Below, piece after piece: positions 56,298 to 63,588 of a stretch of 64,000 bases of DNA. This stretch comes from Streptomyces sp. NBC_01298 (GTDB lineage: Bacteria; Actinomycetota; Actinomycetes; Streptomycetales; Streptomycetaceae), in the NCBI RefSeq assembly GCF_035978755.1, contig NZ_CP108414.1, positions 1,054,001-1,118,000 of the forward strand, read 5' to 3'. The notes below the pieces were generated by a model. It was not told the origin of the DNA, searched no databases, and was given only the letters and a program-made list of their open reading frames with translations. The translations under genes and the position numbers were made by a program. Every line of letters begins with the position of its first letter. The stretch's first letter is position 1.

Positions 56298-56325
56298 TTG
56301 ACCCTCCCCTCATTCATAGTAGAAT
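56298..56325 (+). promoter_or_regulatory. Early-type promoter P4
   Basis: TTGACC at 56298, TAGAAT at 56320, 16-base spacer. TCATA upstream faces TACGA downstream and CCCTCC faces GGAGGG, an imperfect version of the dyad in P6. It drives the methylase-like gene. Confidence 0.78.
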
Positions 56326-56361
56326 AGAGATACGAGTTGGAGGGGACCCCTTCCGGCTCCC

Positions 56362-56392
56362 GACCCGCCCCGCCTCCCCGGCGGGGCGGGTC
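56362..56392 (+). terminator. Hairpin in the leader of the methylase-like gene
   Basis: A perfect 12-bp stem (GACCCGCCCCGC) with a 7-base loop lies between promoter P4 and the start at 56428, so it is transcribed in the 5' leader. An attenuator role is possible. Confidence 0.7.
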
Positions 56393-56427
56393 GCCCCGTT
56401 TCAGCACCCCCTCACCAAGGAGAAGCC

Positions 56428-57477
56428 GTGTCCCTGCAACTGGATCTCTTCGCGAACGCCGACCCCGAGCCCTCGCCGGCGCCTCAGACCTTCGCGGCCA
56501 AGCCGACCCCGGCCCCGCGGCCCGCTCGCACCGCAACCGCTTCCGCGACTCCGCCACTTCGGTCCGAACCCAAGCCGAAGCCCGCAGGGACGCACGATCT
56601 CCACGCCAAGGCCTTCGCTCTCGGTGAGACCGTCACCGGGGCATGGAACCGGGCACATGGCGGCCCGGACATCGCCATTCCGATCGGGCTCATGGCCGCT
56701 CTCGCCCTTGTGCGGCAAAAGGACTCCACCGGACCGGACCTCAAGGCGCAGATCCTCGCCCTGAACGGCGGAGAGCTGATCGAGATGTACCGCCAGATCT
56801 GGGCGCAGCACTGGATGCACCGGCCCGACCTCATCGATCGGGCCCGCATCCTCCACGAGTGGCTCAACGACGGAAGGACGGTCGACAAGGACCGGGTCTA
56901 CGCCGTCCAGGCCGTGACACAAGCCGCTCTGAAGGGCGGCATCCTCGACCTGACCGGGCACGCCGACCCTTACGAGCGGACCCACACCGACACCCTGTCG
57001 CACGTGATGATGCTGCTGCGCAGCAACAGCGCCCAGCAGGGCCTCGGCGAGTACCACACCCCACCGGCGGTGGCCGACGGACTGGCCGAGGTGATGGTGA
57101 CGGTGTCGATGGAGTCGAAGAAGCCGGAGGCAGGCCAGCACATCCACGACCCGGCCGGCGGGAGCGGCGGCCTGCTGCGCGCGGCCGCCCAGCGGCTTCG
57201 CCGTCTCGGCTTCGACCCGGCCGACTTCCAGTGGTCGATGGTCGACATCGACAAGATCGCCGCCGCCTGCGCGGCCGTCAACATGATCGTCTGGGGCATG
57301 GGCATGCGGGTGACCGTGGCCTGCGACAACGCACTGTCGAACCCGCGCGCCGTCGAAGACGCCCAGGCCCAGGCACGCGCCGTGATAGCCCACCGCGACG
57401 AGATGCTGGGCAAGGCGCGCATCATCGCCGAGATCCGGCGCACGCAGCAGCTGTTCGAGGAGGTCGTAGCAGCATGA
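56428..57477 (+). CDS. N6-adenine DNA methylase-like protein without a visible catalytic NPPY/F motif
   Basis: The 349-residue protein follows AAGGAG. After a Pro/Ala-rich 50-residue start it resembles the HsdM core: GEYHTPPAVADGLAEVM, then the SAM-binding motif DPAGGSGGLL and WSMVDIDKIAAACAAVNM. HsdM enzymes should show NPPF or NPPY 30-60 residues later. Here the region reads VACDNALSNPRAVEDAQ and the protein ends soon after. It may bind SAM without methylating, use another gene product, or be a regulator. Its stop overlaps the next start by ATGA. Confidence 0.75.
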   Translation: MSLQLDLFANADPEPSPAPQTFAAKPTPAPRPARTATASATPPLRSEPKPKPAGTHDLHAKAFALGETVTGAWNRAHGGPDIAIPIGLMAALALVRQKDSTGPDLKAQILALNGGELIEMYRQIWAQHWMHRPDLIDRARILHEWLNDGRTVDKDRVYAVQAVTQAALKGGILDLTGHADPYERTHTDTLSHVMMLLRSNSAQQGLGEYHTPPAVADGLAEVMVTVSMESKKPEAGQHIHDPAGGSGGLLRAAAQRLRRLGFDPADFQWSMVDIDKIAAACAAVNMIVWGMGMRVTVACDNALSNPRAVEDAQAQARAVIAHRDEMLGKARIIAEIRRTQQLFEEVVAA

Positions 57478-58262
57478 AGGCCATCAGCTTCGGCGGAGGC
57501 GCCCAGAGCATGGGGCTGATGGTCCTGGCGGCCCGCCGCCAGATCCCGCACCGCACCTTCCTCTTCGCCAACGTCGGCGAGGACAGCGAGGATCCACGCA
57601 CGCTCGACTACGTGGAGAGGGTCGCCGCCCCCTACGCCCGCGCGCACGGCCTCGACCTGCATATCCTGGATCGGGTCACACGTTCGGGGCGGCGCGAAAC
57701 GTTGTGGGGGCGGCTGATGCGGCCGGGGTCGCGGTCCTTGCCGATCCCCGTACGGATGTCGAACGGGGCCCCGGGGACCCGCTCGTGCACCAAGGATTTC
57801 AAGATCTCGGTGACAGGCAGGTGGCTGCGCGAGCGCGGAGCCGGCCCGGGCACGCCCGCGGAGGTGGGTATCGGGATCTCCCTGGACGAGATCAGCCGGG
57901 TTTCGAACCGGCACGTCGAGAGGTACGAGCAGATCACCTATCCCCTGCTGGACTTGCGGATGCGCCGGGCGGACTGCCTGTCCGTCATCGCCGACGAGGG
58001 CCTCGAGCTTCCATCGAAGTCGGCGTGCTGGTTCTGTCCACTGAAGTCCCTGGCGGGCTGGTCGGAGCTGCTTCGGGACCGGCCGGTGCTGTTCGAGCGC
58101 GCCTGCGAGCTGGAAGAGACGCTGATCGCCCGGCGGGCCGGCCTGGATCGCGACCCGGTGTTCCTGACGCGGACCGGCCGCCCTCTGGCGGAGGCGGTGG
58201 CGGCGGCGCAGGATGAGCTGCCGATGGATGTCGGCTGCGATTCCGGCTGGTGCATGACCTGA
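57474..58262 (+). CDS. PAPS reductase/DndC-like PP-loop protein
   Basis: The 262-residue product begins KAISFGGGAQSMGLMVLAAR, a PP-loop ATP pyrophosphatase motif of the PAPS-reductase class, with FLFANVGEDSEDPRTL after it. Cysteines cluster at SCTKDFKI, SACWFCPLKS and CDSGWCMT at the very end. In phages such proteins are common but of unclear role. In bacteria DndC uses this fold in phosphorothioate DNA modification. Coupling to a methylase-like gene supports a nucleic-acid modification role, which is inference. Start ATG at 57474. Confidence 0.8.
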   Translation: MKAISFGGGAQSMGLMVLAARRQIPHRTFLFANVGEDSEDPRTLDYVERVAAPYARAHGLDLHILDRVTRSGRRETLWGRLMRPGSRSLPIPVRMSNGAPGTRSCTKDFKISVTGRWLRERGAGPGTPAEVGIGISLDEISRVSNRHVERYEQITYPLLDLRMRRADCLSVIADEGLELPSKSACWFCPLKSLAGWSELLRDRPVLFERACELEETLIARRAGLDRDPVFLTRTGRPLAEAVAAAQDELPMDVGCDSGWCMT

Positions 58263-58292
58263 CCTCCCTACCTCTGACCTGCAGTGATGTGG

Positions 58293-58340
58293 TTGACACC
58301 CCCCTCATGCGTAGTAGAATTTAGATATGAGCTGAGGGGG
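58293..58340 (+). promoter_or_regulatory. Early-type promoter P5 with dyad
   Basis: TTGACA at 58293, TAGAAT at 58315, 16-base spacer. CTCAT at 58304-58308 pairs with ATGAG at 58327-58331, and CCCCCTC with GAGGGGG at 58334-58340 in a second register. It drives the genes from 58373. Confidence 0.82.
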
Positions 58341-58372
58341 AAGCCACCAGCCACAACCAGGAGGAGCACACC

Positions 58373-58732
58373 GTGACCGGACCGGAGATCGCACTGCGGA
58401 TCGACCTCAACGGCAACATCCGCGAGCTGGACATCGGCACCGTCCGCGACCAGCAGATCCGGATCATCGGCCGCGCCCTCCTCGACAGCATCCAGGCCGT
58501 CGACTTCATCCGGCAGCCCACCGACCCCGACATCGTGATCCTGGCCCGCGCCCACCGCGACTGGCAGGAACCCAACCTCCACGCCGCCCGCGCCGTGGAC
58601 GAACTCGCCGCGCCACTTCCGCACTTGATCCAGGGCGAGGTCGTCTTCGCCGGATATACGGCCGCCGGAGCCCTCACCGGTCTGCCCCACGACGCCGCCC
58701 AGACCATCCGCGCAGCCTGCCAGCCCCGCTAG
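58373..58732 (+). CDS. Hypothetical early phage protein
   Basis: The 119-residue product (VTGPEIALRIDLNGNIREL) starts with beta strands and continues in helices. The ribosome site is AGGAGGAG before GTG 58373. It is the first gene of the P5 unit that leads to ParB. No family is recognised. Confidence 0.6.
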   Translation: MTGPEIALRIDLNGNIRELDIGTVRDQQIRIIGRALLDSIQAVDFIRQPTDPDIVILARAHRDWQEPNLHAARAVDELAAPLPHLIQGEVVFAGYTAAGALTGLPHDAAQTIRAACQPR

Positions 58733-58758
58733 ACCAACCGCCCTCCGGAGAAGCCCAC

Positions 58759-59400
58759 ATGAGCACCGACACCGCACCCCGCCTATCCCTCGTCGACCTC
58801 TACATCCTGGGCGACCTGATCGCCGCCCGGCTCGGCGACACCTGGACGAAGTCCGACGACACCACCGACACCGAAGCCATCAGCTTCGACCACACCGCAG
58901 GCCACACCATCAGCGTCCGACGGCTGTGGGACGGCGTCGGCGCCCAGACCTCCCTACACATGGAAGGCCAGCCCACCTACAACGCGGGGGCCGTCTTCAG
59001 CGACTCCGAAGCCACCAGCGACACCCTCCTCAAGGCCATCGAGAGCCGCCTTCTCCCCGCCCTCGGCGGCCACCGCCCCAAGCTCCAGCAGAGCGGAACC
59101 CCCCACCCGCCGCCGGACGCGGACACCGCGAAGCTCACCGACCAGGCCCCGGCCGGCAGCGAGCCCGCGCAGGACACCCCGACCGTCAGCGAGACCGCCG
59201 AGCCGAGCGACCCGCCCACTCACATCACGCCCACGGCCCCGGCCGCCACGAAGCCCCCGGCGAAGGCCAAGAAGGCCCCTGCGGCCAGGCCGAAGAAGGC
59301 AACCACAGCGGCGAAGACCACCACGGTGGGCCGCACCGCCAAGGCCACCGGTGCCACCAAGCGCGCCACAACCCGTACGACCACGACGACCAGCGCCTGA
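58759..59400 (+). CDS. Phage protein with histone-H1-like Lys/Ala/Pro/Thr tail
   Basis: The 213-residue protein has a folded N-terminal domain of about 100 residues (SLVDLYILGDLIAARLGDTW). A disordered linker follows, then about 60 residues of Ala, Lys, Pro and Thr (KPPAKAKKAPAARPKKA) like the tails of histone H1 and of actinobacterial HupB and Lsr2-type proteins. Such tails bind DNA without sequence preference. It directly precedes parB, so a role in organising phage DNA is plausible. Confidence 0.6.
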   Translation: MSTDTAPRLSLVDLYILGDLIAARLGDTWTKSDDTTDTEAISFDHTAGHTISVRRLWDGVGAQTSLHMEGQPTYNAGAVFSDSEATSDTLLKAIESRLLPALGGHRPKLQQSGTPHPPPDADTAKLTDQAPAGSEPAQDTPTVSETAEPSDPPTHITPTAPAATKPPAKAKKAPAARPKKATTAAKTTTVGRTAKATGATKRATTRTTTTTSA

Positions 59401-59412
59401 CGAGACCCCACC

Positions 59413-59439
59413 GGTGCGGGCGGCGACCCCGCCCGCACC
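59413..59439 (+). terminator. Intergenic hairpin before parB
   Basis: An 11-bp stem (GGTGCGGGCGG) with a five-base loop between the H1-like gene and parB. Confidence 0.7.
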
Positions 59440-59461
59440 CCAACCCGCAAGGACGAAAACC

Positions 59462-60994
59462 ATGACCGCTACCGCGATCGAGCCCACCCCGACCACCATC
59501 GCCGCCTACGAAGGCCACTTCGGCTGGTACGACCCCCGCGAGCTGGTGATCGACCCGTTCAACCACCGCAAGACCCGAGGTGAAGACGACAACGGCACCG
59601 AGCCCGACCAGGCACTCATCGACTCCATCGTGGAGTTCGGCGTCAACGCCCCCCTGCTCCTGCGCCCGCAGACCGGCGCACAGGACGGCGCCCTCGGCGT
59701 CGTCTTCGGCCAGCGCCGCATGAAGGCTGCGATCATCGCCGCCGAACGAGCCATAGAAGCCGGACAGCCGATCCGCCTCGTGCCGGCCATCGTCCGCGAG
59801 GACCTGCGCGACGTGGACGACGAGGCCCTGGCCCTGTCCGTCATCGAGAACGTCCACCGCCGCCAGGCAACCACCCTCGATGTCCTCGACGCCGCAGAAC
59901 AGCTGTCCCTCATGCCGGTCGGCAAGCTGCGCAAGAAGCGCGCCGCCCGCGCCCTGGGCATCAAGCCCGAGGAGGTCGCCGCCGCCCCGCAGGCGGCCAA
60001 GCTCAGCGAACGCGCACTGCGCGAAGCCAACGCCGCCGCCTTCGACCTGGTGGAGATGGCCGACTACCACTCCGTCGAGACCCTCGGCGGATCCCTGACC
60101 ACCCTCAAGCACGCCAAGAGGAAGGACACGGAGGCAGGCGACTCCTCACGCGGCCACTGGGCACACGCCCTCGCCGAGCTCCGCCAAAAGCAGAAGGACG
60201 AAGAGAAGCGGGCCCGCCTCATCCAGGACTTCAAGGCCAAGGGCATCCCGGTCGTCGCCTGGAACGCGAACCGCGAGCACGGCACCTCGCGCCGCCTCAG
60301 CGACCTCGTCAGCGACATCGGGAACACCATGACGGCCGAGCTGCACAAGGAGTGCCCCGGCCACGCGGTCGCCATGATCCCCGGCGACACCGAAGTGGAG
60401 TGGCTGTGCGCGGACTGGAAGCGGTACGACCACGAACTCACCGACTCCGCGTCCGCAGCGGCCAAGGCCCCCAAGTCGACGCCGGAGATGCTGGAGGCCG
60501 TCCGCAAGGTGCGGCGCTACAACAAGGCCTGGAGGACAGCCCGCGACGTGCGCCGCGAGTACATCAGCCAGCTCTGCGCGGCCGGCGGCGAGGCCAATGA
60601 CGCGACGTGGACGCTGATCCTGTCCACGATCACGGGAACCTCCATCAGCTACGGCCGGGCAGCTTCCCGCCCGAAGACCGACCTGATCAGCTCCTTCCTC
60701 AACATGGCGGACCCCAACGAAGGGCGCAGCCACTGGGACCGTGTGACCAACCCGTACGAGCCGGTGATCGCCACCACGGCGAAGACGCGGCGCTGGCGCC
60801 TGCTGCTGGCCCAGGTCGCAGCGATGTTCGAGAGCGAGGTCATGCACGACGGCGCGTGGCGCCACATCGATGAGGAAACGGTGACCTGGCTGTCGTTCCT
60901 CAAGGAGCAGGGCTACAAGCTGAGCGAGGTCGAGACCGAGGTCCTGGCGGAGGGAATCAAGAAGCACAAGCCCCGCCCGAAGAAGTCCAAGTAG
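59462..60994 (+). CDS. ParB/Spo0J-like nuclease-fold protein
   Basis: The 510-residue product carries a ParB N-terminal domain at about residues 20-125: DPRELVIDPFNHRK, the FGQRRMKAA box (GxRRxxA, CTP-binding), and LALSVIENVHRRQAT. A helical HTH-like part follows. The C-terminal 250 residues are not the usual ParB dimer domain. There is no parA gene nearby, so plasmid-style partition is unsupported. Phage ParB-like proteins may be regulators or nucleases. Start ATG 59462 follows AAGGACG. Confidence 0.82.
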   Translation: MTATAIEPTPTTIAAYEGHFGWYDPRELVIDPFNHRKTRGEDDNGTEPDQALIDSIVEFGVNAPLLLRPQTGAQDGALGVVFGQRRMKAAIIAAERAIEAGQPIRLVPAIVREDLRDVDDEALALSVIENVHRRQATTLDVLDAAEQLSLMPVGKLRKKRAARALGIKPEEVAAAPQAAKLSERALREANAAAFDLVEMADYHSVETLGGSLTTLKHAKRKDTEAGDSSRGHWAHALAELRQKQKDEEKRARLIQDFKAKGIPVVAWNANREHGTSRRLSDLVSDIGNTMTAELHKECPGHAVAMIPGDTEVEWLCADWKRYDHELTDSASAAAKAPKSTPEMLEAVRKVRRYNKAWRTARDVRREYISQLCAAGGEANDATWTLILSTITGTSISYGRAASRPKTDLISSFLNMADPNEGRSHWDRVTNPYEPVIATTAKTRRWRLLLAQVAAMFESEVMHDGAWRHIDEETVTWLSFLKEQGYKLSEVETEVLAEGIKKHKPRPKKSK

Positions 60995-61012
60995 AACCCC
61001 ACCCCCACCTCT

Positions 61013-61043
61013 CCGGCGGCGGCCTCATCGAGGCCGCCGCCGG
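61013..61043 (+). terminator. Terminator-like hairpin after parB
   Basis: A perfect 14-bp stem (CCGGCGGCGGCCTC) with a three-base loop, the strongest of the intergenic hairpins in the region. Confidence 0.8.
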
Positions 61044-61064
61044 GCGCACACCTGAAGGCAGACC

Positions 61065-61526
61065 ATGCACGAGAACCCGAACACCACGGACAGCACCATG
61101 CCCGCGACCTGGCACCGGCCTGAGTTCCAGGGCAGGGAGAAGGAACTCATCCACCTCGCGGCCGGCGCCAAGCTCGCCGGAGTGACCCGGTCGGCAGTCA
61201 GCAACTGGGCCGCCCGGCACGCCGACTTCCCCAAGCTCGTCCTGGAGACAGGCCCAAGGACCCGCCGAACCAAGTACGTGGTGAAGGACGAGTTCATAGC
61301 CTTCGCCGAGCGGAGGGGTTCGATGGTCACCCTGCGGAAGACCCCTTCGCCACACAGGCCTGGCGCCGTCATCGACGCGGCGCACCTGGAGCACTGCGAG
61401 AGGCAGGTGGCCAGACTCCGGGACCTCGAGATACGGCGTGCGGCCGAGCTCGCGAAGACCCGGCGGGCACTGAAGACAGCGCGTGCGCGCCTCGCCGAAG
61501 CCCAGGCGACAGCGAGGGCCAGGTAG
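61065..61526 (+). CDS. Helix-turn-helix protein with C-terminal coiled coil
   Basis: The 153-residue protein has an HTH at residues 28-75 (LIHLAAGAKLAGVTRSAVSN, WAARHADFPKLVL, then the wing RTKYVVKDEFIAFAERR), a layout used by phage excisionases and terminase small subunits. A coiled coil follows from 105 to the end (ERQVARLRDLEIRRAAELAK). DNA binding is likely; the target is unknown. Confidence 0.7.
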   Translation: MHENPNTTDSTMPATWHRPEFQGREKELIHLAAGAKLAGVTRSAVSNWAARHADFPKLVLETGPRTRRTKYVVKDEFIAFAERRGSMVTLRKTPSPHRPGAVIDAAHLEHCERQVARLRDLEIRRAAELAKTRRALKTARARLAEAQATARAR

Positions 61527-61549
61527 GAGAAGTCGTTCTTCAAGCCCAG

Positions 61550-61597
61550 TTGACCCCCCTCCCATTCATAGTAGAATTTAGATATGAGCGGGAGGGG
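61550..61597 (+). promoter_or_regulatory. Early-type promoter P6 with the best dyad
   Basis: TTGACC at 61550, TAGAAT at 61572, 16-base spacer. CCCCTCCC (61556-61563) pairs with GGGAGGGG (61590-61597), and TCATA (61566-61570) with TATGA (61583-61587), in one register with a 2x2 mismatch. The -10 box lies in the 12-base centre. Confidence 0.83.
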
Positions 61598-61645
61598 CCC
61601 CACCTCAAACCCTCACCAAAACCCACCCCAACCGAAGGATGTGCG

Positions 61646-62683
61646 ATGACCTATTTGAAGGAACGCACCATCAACATCAACGGCGTCTCCGTCACCATCC
61701 GCACCAGCAACCGAACCACCCTCGAACTCGACGTAGCCAGCACCGGCAACATCATCGTCCGAGGCCCCGACACCACCACCGACGACGAAGCCCACGACCT
61801 CGTCAACCGCCGACGCCGCTGGATATACCGCCAGCTCACCCACCTCTGCGAAACCGCACCCGACAACCCGACCAAAGCCATCAAGAACGGCGAAACCTTC
61901 CCCTTCTTCGGCCGCCCCCACACCCTCCGCATCACCCGACAGGAGCCCGGCGCCAGCGCCGCCACCGCCTACACCCACCCCGACCTCGGCCCCACCCTCG
62001 ACCTCCGCCACCACGCCGCGACAAACGAGGACGATGCCCGCCGAACCCTCATCAACCTCTACGCCAACGAGACCCGAAGTTGGCTGAAAAACCACGGCCA
62101 CCGCATCACACAACTCACCACGAAGCCGGACACCGAACTCAAGGTGTCCTGGCGCGCCCGCACCCGATGGATCACCCGCCACAAGGACGGAAGCCTCACC
62201 CTCCACTGGGCCCTCAGCCAACTCCCCGCCATCCACCTCCGCGAACTCCTCCACCGCGCCCTCGATATCCACTCCGTCGCCGACGGACACGAACTCGACC
62301 AGCACCTCCAAGCACTCTGGCTCGGCCGGCTCCACCTCGACCTCGAACCCGAGCCGCCCACCAACCCCCAAGGCGACACCTGCCCGAAGTGCCACGCACA
62401 CCCCGGCCACCTCCACACCGACAGGTGCACGATCGCGCGATGCGCCCTCACCGGACACCAGCGCAGCGGCTGCAACCACCTCGGAACCGGCTGCCTCACG
62501 CTCTGGTCTGGACGCTGGCCCGGCGACGAGGAGTGCGAGGAGTACGGCTTCTACTACCGCAACGGATCCAACGGCACCGAGCCCTGCAACGCCGACGATG
62601 AAGACGCGGCGTACGACCTGAACCGGCTCTACCGCGAGTGCACGTGGGACATATGCCTCCAGCGCATGGTCCTCCCCGGCTGA
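61646..62683 (+). CDS. YgjP/M48-like metallopeptidase-fold protein with altered active site
   Basis: The 345-residue product follows the YgjP-like (WLM/SprT-like) pattern: N-terminal strands with VRGPDTTTDDEAHDLVNRRR and RRWIYRQL, PFFGRPHTLRI, then the fold centre. Where the family has HELxH it reads LRELLHRAL, so the first His is replaced by Arg; GHELDQHLQALW supplies later His residues. A Cys-rich C-terminal extension (CPKCHAHPGH, RCTIARCALTGHQRSGC) adds likely zinc sites. Activity is doubtful. Confidence 0.7.
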   Translation: MTYLKERTININGVSVTIRTSNRTTLELDVASTGNIIVRGPDTTTDDEAHDLVNRRRRWIYRQLTHLCETAPDNPTKAIKNGETFPFFGRPHTLRITRQEPGASAATAYTHPDLGPTLDLRHHAATNEDDARRTLINLYANETRSWLKNHGHRITQLTTKPDTELKVSWRARTRWITRHKDGSLTLHWALSQLPAIHLRELLHRALDIHSVADGHELDQHLQALWLGRLHLDLEPEPPTNPQGDTCPKCHAHPGHLHTDRCTIARCALTGHQRSGCNHLGTGCLTLWSGRWPGDEECEEYGFYYRNGSNGTEPCNADDEDAAYDLNRLYRECTWDICLQRMVLPG

Positions 62684-63050
62684 GACGTAGATCGCGTCAA
62701 AGTCTCCGAGGGGTCGGGAACTGAGTGAGGTGGTCAATCGATTGAATATCTCGCCCCGAGCTGCCCCTTCCCCACCTCTGCACCCCGCGCGTCCCCCACC
62801 AGCAGGCTTTCCGGGGGACGCGGGGGACACCGGGGGGACAGAAGTCTAAGGAAAGCCAGGGAAAGGCGAGGAAAGCTAAGCCTCCACGTGCCGAGCCGAA
62901 GACAGAACCTGCCGAGCATCCAGCAGGATGGGCGGCGGCCACGGGGTCGCGAAAGCTCGTTGGATCCTCGCGAAGCACCCGCCGGCCTGGGACGAAACTT
63001 CCGTCCCAGGCAGCACGACAGGGGCCTCAAAACCCAGTAATCTCCCCTAA
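62684..63050. other. Intergenic border region between element and chromosome-like genes
   Basis: About 370 bases. A 10-bp hairpin (CGCGTCCCCC at 62788-62797 with 62813-62822) may end early transcription. Next come three GGAAAG repeats (62849-62880). Phage-like genes end here and host-like genes begin, so an attachment site is plausible, but with one side visible no core sequence can be defined. No tRNA is seen. Confidence 0.45.
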
Positions 63051-63512
63051 ATGACGGCACTTTCACACCACAGCAATGGTCACGTCGAGCAGCCCGGTCG
63101 TGACGGGGTCACCGCGACCGCCGAGGCCGATCCGCATGCCATCGGGCCGGTGCGGACCTCGTACGCCCCCGATCGCGACGGGGATCCGGATCCCGGTGAA
63201 ATCGTGTGGACCTGGGTTCCGTTCGAGGAGAACGACGGGCGCGGAAAGGACCGGCCGGTGCTGGTCGTGGCCCGCGAGGAGAGCGGGACGCTCCTGGCCG
63301 TGCAGCTGTCCAGCAAGCGGCACGACCACGACCGGGAGTGGGTCCCCATCGGGACCGGACCGTGGGACAGCGCGGGCCGGGAGTCCTGGGTGGACGTGGA
63401 CCGGGTACTGCGCGTACACGAGGACGGCATGCGGCGCGAGGCGTGCGCGCTGGACCTGGGGCGGTTCCGGCTCGTCGTGGACCGGCTGCGCGAGCTGTAC
63501 GGCTGGCGCTAG
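63051..63512 (+). CDS. PemK/MazF-like (CcdB fold) protein
   Basis: The 153-residue product has a disordered start of about 45 residues and then GEIVWTWVPFEENDGRGKDR followed by PVLVVAREESGTLLAVQLSS, the strand-turn pattern of the PemK/MazF fold. LGRFRLVVDRLRELYGW ends it. Members of this branch are widespread in Streptomyces chromosomes as single genes without antitoxin, so toxin activity is uncertain. It looks like chromosomal DNA outside the element. Confidence 0.75.
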   Translation: MTALSHHSNGHVEQPGRDGVTATAEADPHAIGPVRTSYAPDRDGDPDPGEIVWTWVPFEENDGRGKDRPVLVVAREESGTLLAVQLSSKRHDHDREWVPIGTGPWDSAGRESWVDVDRVLRVHEDGMRREACALDLGRFRLVVDRLRELYGWR

Positions 63513-63554
63513 CCGGCCGTCGGGGGCGGCGGCCGGTACCGGCCGCCGGCCATC

Positions 63555-63582
63555 GGGGCCCGGGCGTGGCCGCCCGGGCCCC
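63555..63582. terminator. Bidirectional terminator
   Basis: A perfect 12-bp stem (GGGGCCCGGGCG) around a TGGC loop lies between the converging PemK-like and cupin genes. A second GC palindrome (GGCGGCCGGTACCGGCCGCC) sits just before it. Confidence 0.85.
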
Positions 63583-63588
63583 TCGCCG

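Noticed and set aside
59462..60994. Calling a plasmid partition system from the ParB-like gene
   Set aside because: There is no parA and no obvious parS repeat cluster, and phages often carry lone ParB-fold proteins.
43851..61597. Interpreting the promoter dyads as N4-type hairpin promoters for a phage RNA polymerase
   Set aside because: The central loops are 12-15 bases, much larger than N4 hairpins, the -35/-10 boxes fit a host sigma factor, and no phage RNA polymerase gene is seen.
63051..63512. Calling a toxin-antitoxin module at the right end
   Set aside because: No antitoxin gene is adjacent, and this PemK-like branch is usually a single chromosomal gene.
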